DNA of 64,000 nucleotides from Bedellia somnulentella (taxonomy: Eukaryota > Arthropoda > Insecta > Lepidoptera > Bedelliidae). The stretch lies in contig OY755198.1 in the NCBI GenBank assembly GCA_963576735.1, forward strand, positions 7,440,001 to 7,504,000, in the 5' to 3' direction. Shown piece after piece: positions 28,001 through 40,000 of this stretch (its first letter is position 1; each line of letters begins with the position of its first letter). Position numbers and translations under genes: made by a program. The notes beneath the pieces were generated by a model. The model saw only the letters and a list, made by a program, of their open reading frames with translations. It ran no database searches and was not told the DNA's origin.

Positions 28001-31000
28001 GCAGCGTTATCGGTTGCTTGTTTTTTCTATTATATATAAACGACCTCCCACAGGTACTTAATGAATCGTGTGTATTATTCGCAGACGATATCTCTTTGGT
28101 TATCTCAAGTAAAACCCAAGAAGAAGTAAATACAAAACTTGAAATTGTCCTTAATAACGTCAATAATTGGTTAACAGACCATAACTTAGAAATTAATCCG
28201 GATAAGACTAAACTTATATCATTCCATCCCCATCAAAAAAACCCCCTAAATATAAACTTTTTATATAACAATAAAAAAATTGAATCTGTAAACACAGCAC
28301 CATTATTAGGAATAGAAATAGATAAATCATTAAATTGGAAAGCTCACATAAATAAAGTCCGCGAAAAACTTGCTAAATTTACATATGCACTAAAGGAAGT
28401 TAAAAAAACCACAGATATACAAACTGCACTCTCAGCTTACTACGCGTACGCCCACGCGTGGCTCAGCTACGGCGTGATACTTTGGGGAAACAGTACTGAA
28501 GCGCCTGACCTACTAATCCGTCAAAAAAAACTTATAAGGATCATTGCAAATATAGAACCCACCGTTAGTTGTAAACAATATTTTATTAAGTTCCGAATAT
28601 TAACTTTACCCTGTATTTACATCCAGGAAATCTGTAAATTAGTCCGAAACCACCCAGAACACTACATAAAGAGGCAAGACATACAGCAGAGATACACTCT
28701 GCGGCACCGCGGTAACTTAGACCTACCACGCACACGGTTGCATTTACAATCCAATAATGCTCACATGATGTCGATTAGGATCTATAATAAATTACCAGAT
28801 TATATAAAAAAGGAAGAAATATATAATAGATTTTTAATTTTACTAAAAAACTTTCTTATTGGTGAATGTTATTATAGAGTGGAGGAATATCTTAGTTAAG
28901 GTTGAGCAATATTAGTACCAAATTTCTAAGTCATTCTTTATAGTTATCTAGTTCTGTAATAATACAATATCAATATTTAATTTGTTTGTTTTTTCCACTT
29001 ATTGGTAAAGCTTAATGTAATGATAATATAGATGATACTATAGATTAACCTAATTACCTAAAATAAACCTAATTTAATAATAATGTTAACTAAAATAATA
29101 ATACTTTGACCTAAAATAATATTAATTTTATTGTTGTGCTGTTTAAATTTGATACACATATTTATAGTTGAAGAAATTTTAATTTTGTGCCATGTAATGT
29201 TTACTACCTTAATTTTTAGTTTTAGTATCTACAGCCCTCTTGTGAAATTGCATGTGCCCAACAGGGTCCATATTTATAACTGTACCTTGATTACACCAAC
29301 GATTTGTACACTTATGGTTTGCAATAAAAGTTTGAGTTTGAGTTTCGGTGGGTGTACGCAAGAGGCGACTAACGGTATTGGGGCTTTTAAGGGATTTTTG
29401 GGCGATGTGGTTGGAGATCCATCACCAACAACCTTTATTTCACTATCTTTTCCCGACGCAACTTCCAAAAGTGGCTGAGGAACTTCAAATTCCTTAGCTC
29501 TGGCTACCCCTTCTGGGGGATTATAGCCGTGAGTATATGTATGTATGTATGTATGTTGAATGTTTTTGTTCATGAAAACCTCATGTGGGGATTATTACTA
29601 ATAAATTAGCCATTGACACTGAGGCTCAATTGGCAGAGCGACGGGGGCGTATACCCGAGGTCGCGGGTTCGATTCCCGCTTGTGTCGAAATTTTTCTTTT
29701 CTTTATTTATCCTTTAATAAAATTATTAGTAATTAATGTTAACCTTACAGGACCTCCCAGACCCCTACACGGGCATATCCCGCGCGCCCCGGCTGCTGAT
29801 ATCAAACTGCTGTCTGTCTCACAGTAGGGCGGCGGACGCTCTAGAGCTGGTGCTGAGGAGGGTGCAGTTCGTGAGGATCGATATTGAGGATTGCGTCGTT
29901 GGGGATGAGGGGGCGGTGAGTGAAACATTCTTTTGTTTTTTTTTTCAGGATTGGGCAGGTTGAAGCAATTGTCGGTTATTGGGTATTTTTAAGATGCTAG
30001 CTTAATGTGGATATGACCATCCTTTTATTTTTATTTGAAACTATTATTGGAATACATATTTAGAATGCGGTCATTGGTGATGAGGAGGCGGTGAGTGAAT
30101 CGTTCTTTGATTTAAAATTGTTGATGGTTTTTAGGGTTTTGTAGCCGAGTAACTAAAAAATTAATTACTAAGAAACTCTCCATGAGGGAGTCCGACTCGC
30201 ACTTGGTCCATAGCTTAAGTACAGATGTTGTGGATGCCGTCATTAATAACGAGAGGGCGGTAAGTATAATGATGCGTTTAGATGTTTGTGTTAAGAAAGC
30301 TCATACCCAACTCCAGTCTGTCTCACAGCAGAGCGGCGGACGCTCTAGAGCTCTGGCTGAGGAGGGTGTAGTTCGTGAGGATCGATATTGATGATTGCGT
30401 CCTTGGAGATGAGAGGGCGGTGAATGAAAAAAAAAACGTTTATTTACAGGAACTCCTAAACTCCGCGTGTATTTTATGTTATTATTATACAGTGCCTTGT
30501 ATTGTATAGATAATGGTGCGGTACTCTTACTGCTCGATTCCAACTCGTATTTGGGCGGTTTTTTAAGCAACGTTAGTATGATATGGATATCATTTGGCTT
30601 ATTTGGTGATTTTCAGAAAGCTTCAGAATGTTTTTACGTCAATTTCTTGACTAAGTTTTTTGAGACCCTTTTGTTATATACTATGTGGGTTATAGCTGTG
30701 TAGTGTCGGCTTAGTTATTATTTCTTCCGGTGGGTTTACGTAAGAGGCGACTAACGGTATTGGGGCTTTTAACCTTTCACGTCCCGCCGGCTCCCAGAGT
30801 AGCCAGAAGTAAAAGTACCGTCAAACCCCGATGGCTCCCCGTGGAGCCGCCGATGGCCAGCTTACCGTGTTCGAATTAACCCCTTATTTCTTTTATTTTA
30901 AGAGTTAAATTACGTTTTTATTCGCAAATAATTCTATTGTTCCCGGGTTTTGACGGTACTTGTCCTTCGCTAGTGCTCGGGAAGTCACAGGATATGGAAT

Positions 31001-34000
31001 TTTTGGACAATGCGATTGGAGACCCATCACCAACAACCTTTATCTCACCATCTTTTCCCCACTCAACTTTCCAAAAGTGGCTGAGGAATTTCTAATTCCT
31101 TGGCTTTGGCTATCCCTTCTAGGGATTTATCGCCATGAGTATATGTATGTATGTATGTATGTGGGAACAGCAAAGATGAACTGGCCAGTACACCCTGCTG
31201 TGTACCAACTTATAATTTTGTATTTAAGCTTAGTTCGATAAACACTTACATACCGCGATATAGGATATAAGAGAGACGGTGCTATGTGCGAGTGAGTCCG
31301 CTATAGTGTGACTCCCTCATGACTCCCACAACTACACCACCTAATATCTTTTTTTTTTCAGGATGCTCTCTTCGACATGATAGAATACTACGAAAGCACG
31401 ACGATACTCAACATCAGTGGTTTCCATGAAATCGGGGTAAGGGGATGGCAGGCTGCTTCGAGACTTATTAAAAAGGTAAATAATAATTAGATGATTTTAT
31501 AGTCAAAACTTTTATTGATAGAAAGAAGATTCACATTTGAATTACTAAATAAATACCATACAGTTTACTTAAACATTAAAATAATAAAAAAGAAGACACA
31601 ACACTGATTTTCAGTCAGGACCCATTTGGAGTGACAGACAAATTAACAACAAAATAAATAGTAGTAGAATTAATAGCTATATAAAAACTAAAACCAAAAA
31701 ATGCGGCCTATAATTTGGCCATACCCGCATACACAACTTGCACTTTTACATTTTAAAATATCATAATAATAAACAAATACCGAAAAAATATATAATAAAA
31801 GATATATTGTATAATGCATAAATACAGTCCATAATGAACACATATACACAAATACACATATGTTTACATGAATACATATATCCAATTAAAAGTATTAAAT
31901 GCACGGATATAATGTTATATAATGAATTCATAAATAATAAAGTAAATATTGCATTTATGTTTGAGATCATAAATTTTAAAAACATGTCACTTTACAAGTG
32001 TTTAGATGTATTTTTAAATGTAGATAGAATTTACAATACTCTGCTTAACAATATATCAGTTAATAAATAGGTATAGAGGGAAATACATGGAACTTAATTT
32101 TTGAATCCGTAACTTTTTTTAGATTAGATAGGATATAAATCTAAGCCGTGTAGTGTCGGCTTAGAATGTCGCTACCCCTTTCTACCCACGGGTGTCGTAA
32201 GAGGCGACTAAGGGTATTGGAACCTTTTTATTGGATTTTTGGGCGATGCGGTTGGAGATGGTAAAAATAAAAACCTTTATTTTTACCATCTTTTCCCCAC
32301 TCAACTTCCAAAAGTGGCTGAGGAATTTATAATTCCTTAGCTCTGGCTACCCCTTCTAGGGAAATATAGCCGTAAGAATATGTATGTATGTATGAATAAA
32401 TCTAAACATATCAGAAGTCTTCGCACGTAGTCCTAAAGTTTTAAGGGACATGACAGGTCTATTATAGGTCTGTAGCCGAATGGATAGGTAACTAGTTTCT
32501 CGGTCCGGACCTAGAATATAGTTACCTAACATTTCGGCCGCAAGTTATATGCACTAGTAGCAAGAGGCTTGTGAGAGCGCCCATGTCACATGAGAAGTGA
32601 GAAACTGACAGACTGCTTATACAAAATCTGTCAGTATCTCATTTCTCACGTTACATAGTCGCTCTCACACGCCTCATGCTACGGGGATGGTGGTATATAT
32701 AGATACTAGCTGACCTAACAGACTTCGTACTGTCAAATTTGCTTATGACAAAACTTTAGGCGTTTTTTTCCGGTACCCTTAGTTCAATTAGGCGTTCAAT
32801 ATTTTATTGTTCAATTTTTTCTGGGATAATAAAAAATATTCTATTTGATAATTGGGGTCATAATCTAGTATTCCGCCAAATTTCATTCACATACATTCTG
32901 TACTTGAGGAGCCTTTTCGCCTCAAACATACAAACATCTAAACTTTCACATTTATAATGTTGATAGGATTTATTTCCATTTATTCCTCCACAGAGCGTAT
33001 GCATAAACGAGCTGTCACTCCGTGACGGCAGCGTGACGTCATGCGCGGCCGTCGTGCTGTCGCGAGCGTTGCGGTGTACGACGGTCAGAGCCGTCACGCT
33101 GCGAGGCGTACGGCTGGCCGGGGACGCTTTGCTGTGTGTCGGTACGTGAAATAATCCTTACTATCATTTATTATATACTAGCTTTTTGCCCCGCGACTTC
33201 GTCCGCGTGGACTACTTTTTTTGCATCCAGTTTACATAATACCAAAATACCGAAACACTATCTCAACTCTGTGTTTTATATTTATAATCCCGCGGGCGTT
33301 GTTAATGACATAAAGGACATCGAGACTTTTTAAGTGATTGTTGGGCGATTCAGTTTGTGAAGCATCACTAACAACCTTGTTTAAACTATCTTTTATTAAT
33401 CTATTTCCAAAATTGGATGAAGAATTAGCATCTCTGAATACCCTTTTGAATACCTTACCTCTGGCTACACTTTTATGGCATTTATGGTTGTTAGCATATA
33501 CTCATGAATGATTGATAGATGGATTTCATAAATTCAATCGCACCAAGTTTTATTATAAAATGTAAAAAAAAACTCTATATTAACTTTCATTTGCTATATC
33601 AACCCGTTAGGTGTTGAGTTCCAAAAATTCCTTTTTAATTGTTCATAAGAATCATGAAACAAATATACCAAGTTTTTATGTTCAGAAATGAAAATATCTT
33701 TAGTAAGTACAGATACGGATAGTAGTTTGGCGCTGCGGCGGCGGCCCGGTGCTGCCCCCTACACTGACCGTTGGTGATAGTGGGAGAGCTTGCAGCGATT
33801 GCTCGGCAATATAGGGATGATTAGTGGTGGATCTCCATCCAAAATAATCGCTAAATTGAAGGGATAGTGCTTGCTATTATTATATATAGTGCTATTTTAA
33901 GCTAACAAAACTTTTTTTTTACAAAAAGATTGAAATACCTGAGATATGAACCCGGGACGATTGATTCATAATAGTTCTAATTAAATATTCATAGTAGTTA

Positions 34001-37000
34001 GTTATACCGCTACGCCACGGAGACGTTACCGGGGCGGTGTCAAATTTTTATTACGCTTTATTTCATATTAGTCTTACTATTGATAAACAAATTTGTCATT
34101 TAAATGTTCATTTATTTTGATGAAAACTAATGAAACCCCTTCATCTTTCCAAAATGAACATTAACAAAGTGTCTGTTGTGAATTCCATCGATGATAAAAA
34201 TAATCGCTGCAATATTTTGAGCCATATATGAGTTAAGGTTTTTTGATGTTACTATGAGAACTCTTGCGGATTCCTTAGTTTCAAGGAATCGTCGTCGTTT
34301 CATTTAGCTTCTAAATTTACATGTTTATATTCGTTTGCAATATAAGTAGATGTAAAAAAAATATATACGATAAACAAATAGTACATCATCCCTCGGGAGT
34401 TTCTTATTTTCGGGGATCCATTATCGTACCATTAAGCTTCTTAATTTTGATTTTTATATTAGTTTACAATATTTTACGTTGTTTTAAACGATACACAGCG
34501 CCATCTCCAATGCATCCAGCAAGCAAACAATATTTTTGATATCCCGTGGGAACATATTTTTTTCCAGGATAAAAGTCCCTATCATTTAATTTAGACTTCT
34601 AACTACACGTCTGAAAAATTTCAAAGTAATCGGTTCAGTATTTACGGCGTGAAAGCGGAACAAACACACAAACAAACTCACTTTCTCATTTATAATATTA
34701 GTATGGATAACTGATAAATAAAGGAAATAAAAATTTCGACACAGGCGGGAATCGAACCCGCGACCTCGGGTATACGCCCCCGTGGCTCTGCCAATAGGCT
34801 AGTTGACTAAATTTCAATAACTGCTTTATAATTTAGCTTATTAGGCATTTTATCGAAAAAAAATGTTTATTTATTTTTAATCGAGCGTTTTCATTATAAA
34901 TTTAGCGTTTTAAAAAACTAATTTCAATTTGGTTCCAAAACGCACAAGACTGTCATGGCGTCTTGAATGACGTCACGCCGTGCGAAACAAACCAAAGAGC
35001 GATCGTTTCTTCGTACGTTATAGCTAGTTTTTATCGTTTAAAAGTGAATTTCTCATATTATAAGTACTGTATGGTGCCCCATTGTGATAGCACGACTTTA
35101 AAAACGCCAATCAAGTTATTTATATATGTTCCAAACAATGGAGAAATACGGAAAAAGTGGTTAAAACTTGCAAGAAGAGATGATGCTCATACTTTATCAA
35201 CAGGTTCAAGAATGTATTTTTGTGAAGATCATTTTGATGTATGTATTTCACACAATACAATCTATTACTTTATTCGAGCAAACTAGATGTGTTTTGTAGA
35301 ATCCATACATACATACATACATATACTCACGGCTATATTTCCCTGGAGGGGGTAACCAGAGCTAAGGAATTATAAATTCCTCAGCCACTTTTGGAAGTTG
35401 AGGGGGAAAAGATGGTAAAAATAAAGGTTTTTGGTGATGGGTCTCCAACCGCATTGCCCAAAAATCCAATAAAAAGTCCCAATATCCTTAGTCGCCTCTT
35501 ACGACACCCGTGGGTAGAAAGGGGTAGCGACATTCTAAGCCGGCACTACACGGCAAATTGTAGAATCCCTATTTTCTAAATAATAAATACATGAGTTCAG
35601 GTTAAGTTGTTTCACTTTTAGAAGTGAACGTTTTATTTTAGTTTTCTAATTAATGTTACAAACATACTCATTTTATTATTCTAGTTGCCAAATGATATGA
35701 TAAATTACATGGAGTACCATATGAAGGGAACATTATCACAAGTGCGCATGAAACCAGGTTGTATGCCAAGTAAATTTGGATGTCAAGAAGACAGAAGAAA
35801 ACGAACATGCAGCAGTACAGAACGGCCATATATTCTAAAAAAACAAAGAAAGATGATAATAGAAGAGTGTCTGAATGAATCGAAAGAAAGTTGTACTCCA
35901 AGTGTTGTATCAATTTTCTTGCAAAATGTACGTCAACACATTAAATCCTTGTGTACCGAACTGAAATGTCACATAGCATTTATGCTTATAATAAATATTT
36001 TATACTTACAAGGAAGTTTTAACATTGTGAAATTCAGATGAGCAAAAGTCACTGTTCGACGCGAAAAAATTTCCAAGCATAACGGCATCGATTCTGGCCA
36101 AATTATTACTGTCTGCTTTGCTGAATCCCGATTCCATGGTTAATTCTTTCAAATTATAATCAGCAAAAACTGTATCAACTTGATATTAGTTGTTAAAAAC
36201 CAAAATTTTATCAAGAACCGGTAGTGATACTCGCAATGTCAAAGACACGATTGGAGTTTCGCACGGCGTGACGTAACGCTTTCTGATTGGTGTTCACTGT
36301 CACGTGACTAAAGGTTGCATTTTACGAAATTTATTTTTTAAAAATATTATTAATCTGTAACGTTTTTAATAATTAAAATTGTATGTTATATTCTCCATAA
36401 TATAATTAATCATTATAAACCCCTATCCATTATATTCATTCTTAATGGACACAAGCCTATTGAGCTACGGTATCTACCCGAGGTCGCGGGTTCTATTCCC
36501 GCCTGTTGTGTCGAAATTTTTCTAGCCAAGCCACCTAACGGCGTAAAATAGTCACAAAATTGTCCGCATAAAAATTTTTAGCTTTCAACCTTGAGGATTG
36601 CGGAATGCTTCATACAAAATTCCACCCTCCATTTTAGGGAAATTAGGGATAAGAAAGAGATAAAAAGTAGCCTATGTCACTCTCCATCTCTTCAACTATC
36701 TCCACTTAAAAAATCATACCAATTCGTCACTCTGTTTCAATCTTTCTTTACTATATCTCTTGAGCAATATATCTTAATAAAATCTCTATGCATATTTTGT
36801 AATCTTATAGTGTTTGCTTGGTCTGGTGGGAATGACAATATAATTCATTTAACTTACTTAATTTTATCTGTATAAATTATCCATATTACCACCGATGCAT
36901 AAATTGTTTTGTTTTCAATAGTTATTTTAATTTGCGTTTTTCTGTATCGTCTGTATAACAATTCGGTATGCAAAGTTTTTTTTGGTATTTATTAAATATT

Positions 37001-40000
37001 GTTTTTCGATAGCAAACACGAAAATAAAAGACTAATTAACCGACTTCAAAAAAGGAGGTTCTCAGTTCGATTGTTTGTATGTATGTATGTATGTATGTAT
37101 AATTGTCCGCGATTATCTCGCGTTTGGCTTAAGCTATTTGGATGCGGTTTTCAGAAAAGTATTCGTTACATTTAGGAGAAGGTTTTAGTGCTTTAACCGA
37201 CCAAAAAAAGAAAGGAGGTTCTGTGTTTGACCTGTATGTATGTCTGTTGGTCCGCGATTATCTCACGTTTGGCTTAAGCTATTTGGATGCGGTTTTCAGA
37301 AAAGTATTCGTTACATTTAGAAGATGGGTTAAGTGATTTAACCGACTCTAAAAGAAAGGAGGTTCTGCGTTTGACCTGCATGTATGTATGTTGGTCGGCG
37401 ATTATCTCGCGTTTCGCTTAAGCTATTTGGATGCGGTTTTCAGAAAAGTACTTGTTACTTTCAGGAGAAGGTTTAAGTGATCTAACCGTCTCAAAAAAGG
37501 AGTTTCTGAGTTTCACCTATAAGTATGTATGTAAGTTTGAAGGTTCTTAGTTATTATTAGACAAAGATTTATCAGTTTATGTTATTACATTCAGGAGAAG
37601 GTTTGAGTATGTATGTAAAGTTATCAATACTAGACAGAGATTTATCAATATATGTTAATAAAGTTTTTTTTATTACTAATAAACACAGTTACTAAATTAT
37701 TAAACAAAAAAGTATATAAAAACATGAATTAATTACTCTTAATTATATTTAAGAAAAAAATATATATTGCAACATCATGTTTTTCATCCTGGTCATTTCA
37801 ATCAAGGCTCTTTCGTCATGGGGATGGTTAAGTAATTTCTTTGAATCTATATCACTTAAAGCCATCTCATCAAGGGATTTTACACGACTCAACGCTACAT
37901 ATATATAAGAGTGTTTCTTCGCATTTGTGATAGGCGAACTTCTCTTTGCTCATCTGTTTCGGCAGCCAGAGCAGCACGCTGAAGCTCTCATTCTGAAGTC
38001 TTTGTTTTTTTCGTTGGGTGTTTCGTTCTCCTTTACGCGACTTTTCCTTAAAGCATCCTTTGATTTTCTATCTAGGCCCGCAGGTAAACAAAATAGTAAC
38101 AAGTAAGCTAAAGTCATAATAACAAATATTATAACTACCTGTTAAAAAAAACTATAAAATAAACGGACAGTAAAAATTATCTCTAAAAAACTATCACTAA
38201 TTCACTAAAAAAACTCAGAGTGAATTAAGAACGTACCACTAAAAAGTATACAATAAAAAAGAAAAACAAAAACTTCAAATTAAAAACTAAACAGAAAAAA
38301 AAACAAATATTGTTACTTAAAACTATATTATTATTTTTTATTCAAAAAAAGAACCGCCTTCAAAAATTCAACTGAAAAGAATAAAATATTTTTTTTTTTT
38401 TTTTTTATGTACAACTCTATTCAACTTGTTCTTTTTGAAGTCGGTGCCAAACAGACAAATCCAAAATGAAACATGCTACATAGAGAAAACCATACGAATA
38501 ATAAATCAATCGATAGTGCCTCAACAACAGTAACACAATCGCGCTCAAAAATCAAGAAATTTCATCCGCTCGCAACGACGGACGTCGCTTTATATAGGCT
38601 GGAGGTGGGGGACAGTGAGCTTGCTTAGCCTGGTGTGCATGCGTCGCACTCCGCAGAGAAATTATCATAATATACATGTCACCGTAAAACTGTAAATACT
38701 AGTAAATTATAATTTTAGATAGATAGCGAGATAGTAAACTAACGTTAGTTTAGGTTATGTAAGATTATCAGATTTCAAACTAACGGAATTAACAATTCGG
38801 CAGGGACATGCATGCACCGAGTTGGCACAACCAAAACTTCTAACACTTTGTAAAAAGACGGTCGAGAATCTAAATCACTACATAGTATAAAACAAAGTCG
38901 CTTTCTCTGTCCCTGTCTGGGATATAGGGACATTCTTATGTATACTTTAATCTGTACAACTACGAAATGGATTTTGATGCGAATTTTTTTATTGATTGAT
39001 TGAAAAGACATACGCTGATGGGGAGGGGAACTCACTCCACTTGAGCGGGCCACTAATATTTGTTCTTCTTTGTCATGAAAATTGGTTTGGCACCGACTTC
39101 AAAAAGAAGAAGTTGAATAGAGTTGTACATAAAAAAATTAATAAAAATTATTTTATTCTTTTCAGTTGAAATTTTGAAGGCGGTTCTTTTTTTGAATAAA
39201 AAATAATAATATAGTTTTAAGTAACAATATTTGTTTTTTTTTCTGTTTAGTTTTTAATTTGAAGTTTTTGTTTTTCTTTTTTATTTCAGTATTTTTCATC
39301 TAAAATGAGTAATTGCAAAGTTATGATTTTTTAAAGATTGTTCAACTTTTGTACTTAATGACGTCATCGATCGAAAATATCACGAAGCGAAATGCAAATA
39401 AAGCGAAATGTTTAATAAAAATGTTGCTGATTGCAAAACATTTCATGAAATAGTGATCTCAAATGAAATTATTACGCTTTTATACTAAACAAACCTATGA
39501 TTTTCGATATTTTATTAATATACTACAAAAACGATTGTCTTTGAAATAACGATGAAGGTCAAATACTATTACAGTATTTTGTTAAAATAAAGGTCATCTT
39601 AACTTTGTTTGATTTAATTTCAAGCAAATATGTTTTAAAACATAATATCTCGAAATGGTTTCGTAATCAGCACCACTTTTGTAAAACTTTGCATACCGAA
39701 TTGGTAGAAACTTTATAGGTCAAGAACTTCTCTGTATTTTTCTCTTATTTGAAATATTGTGTACCGTTTGTTTCTCAAATAAATAAATAAATATTTCTTT
39801 ATGTCCCTTCCAGTGATAGCACTGAAATCCAACACATCGGTACGAGAACTGCGTCTTAGTGACAACGATTTGAAAGTGAGTGACGCGGCGCATATTGCCA
39901 CATTGCTGAAAAATAACACCAGGATACAATTGTTGGATCTATCGAACAACGATATACAGGTGGGTTTGCAATGTATGAATAAATGAGACGTGTTAGCAGG

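Larger units (their letters stand above)
24245..29344 (+). mobile_element. LINE-1: near full-length Jockey/CR1-group element
   Basis: 5.1 kb. The 5' end has two copies of GAGAGAGAGAGGGCGCTAGC, then a 5' UTR of about 575 bp, ORF1 (zinc finger plus coiled coil), ORF2 (endonuclease plus reverse transcriptase) and a 3' UTR of 445 bp ending AATAAAAGTTTGAGTTTGAG. A tandem TTTGAG tail replaces poly(A). Clade placement (CR1, Daphne or Jockey) needs a tree. Intact ORF2 suggests a young copy. Confidence 0.9.
24204..29560 (+). repeat. SINE-A copy split by LINE-1
   Basis: 24204-24244 (TGCTGTGTAGTGTCGGC to CCCCATTTCTT) and 29345-29560 (CGGTGGGTGTACGCAAGAGG to (ATGT)n) are the two halves of one plus-strand SINE-A. 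The LINE sits exactly between TTCTT and CGGTGGG. Confidence 0.9.
34797..36463 (+). mobile_element. THAP-encoding DNA transposon relic
   Basis: Ends AATAGGCT(A/T)GT are inverted. A second inverted pair lies inside: TGACGTCACGCCGTGCGAAAC at about 34967 and GTTTCGCACGGCGTGACGTA at about 36257. The only coding is a two-exon THAP protein, with no transposase catalytic core. THAP domains are the DNA-binding module of P-element-type transposases, so a non-autonomous P-like derivative is the best guess. Confidence 0.6.
34709..36521. repeat. SINE-C copy split by the THAP element
   Basis: 34709-34799 (minus-strand tRNA-like, GGGAATCGAACCCGCGACC, to GGCTCTGCC) and 36464-36521 (GAGCTACGGT, then an inverted GAGGTCGCGGGTTCTATTCC). 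The element between has ends AATAGGCTAGT / AAGCCTATT. Confidence 0.65.
37035..39290 (-). mobile_element. Helitron deletion derivative
   Basis: About 2.25 kb. It contains a Helitron RepHel remnant on the minus strand (37770-38060), a tandem array (37041-37610), a TATA-like CTATATAAAGCGACGTC on the minus strand near 38600 upstream of the remnant, and an inverted repeat pair 38259-38452 / 39094-39290. The CCGACTTCAAAAA motif recurs at the array and at the inner ends of the arms. Exact Helitron ends (TC / CTRR) were not resolved. Confidence 0.65.
36959..39703 (-). repeat. MITE-1 second copy, split by a Helitron derivative
   Basis: CAATTCGGTATGCAAAG at 36959 and CTTTGCATACCGAATTG ending 39703 are its ends. 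The interior words (CCTATGATTTTCGATATTTT, GACGTCATCGATCGA) match the copy at 3564 in reverse. The insertion lies at about 37035-39290. Confidence 0.85.

Noticed and set aside
34963..36041. THAP protein as a normal host gene
   Set aside because: It lies in an intron of PPP1R37 inside a unit with inverted repeats that split a SINE-C copy, so transposon origin is more likely; not excluded.
37041..37610. CRISPR-like or satellite array
   Set aside because: Units are contiguous without unique spacers and lie in a transposon in a eukaryotic intron.
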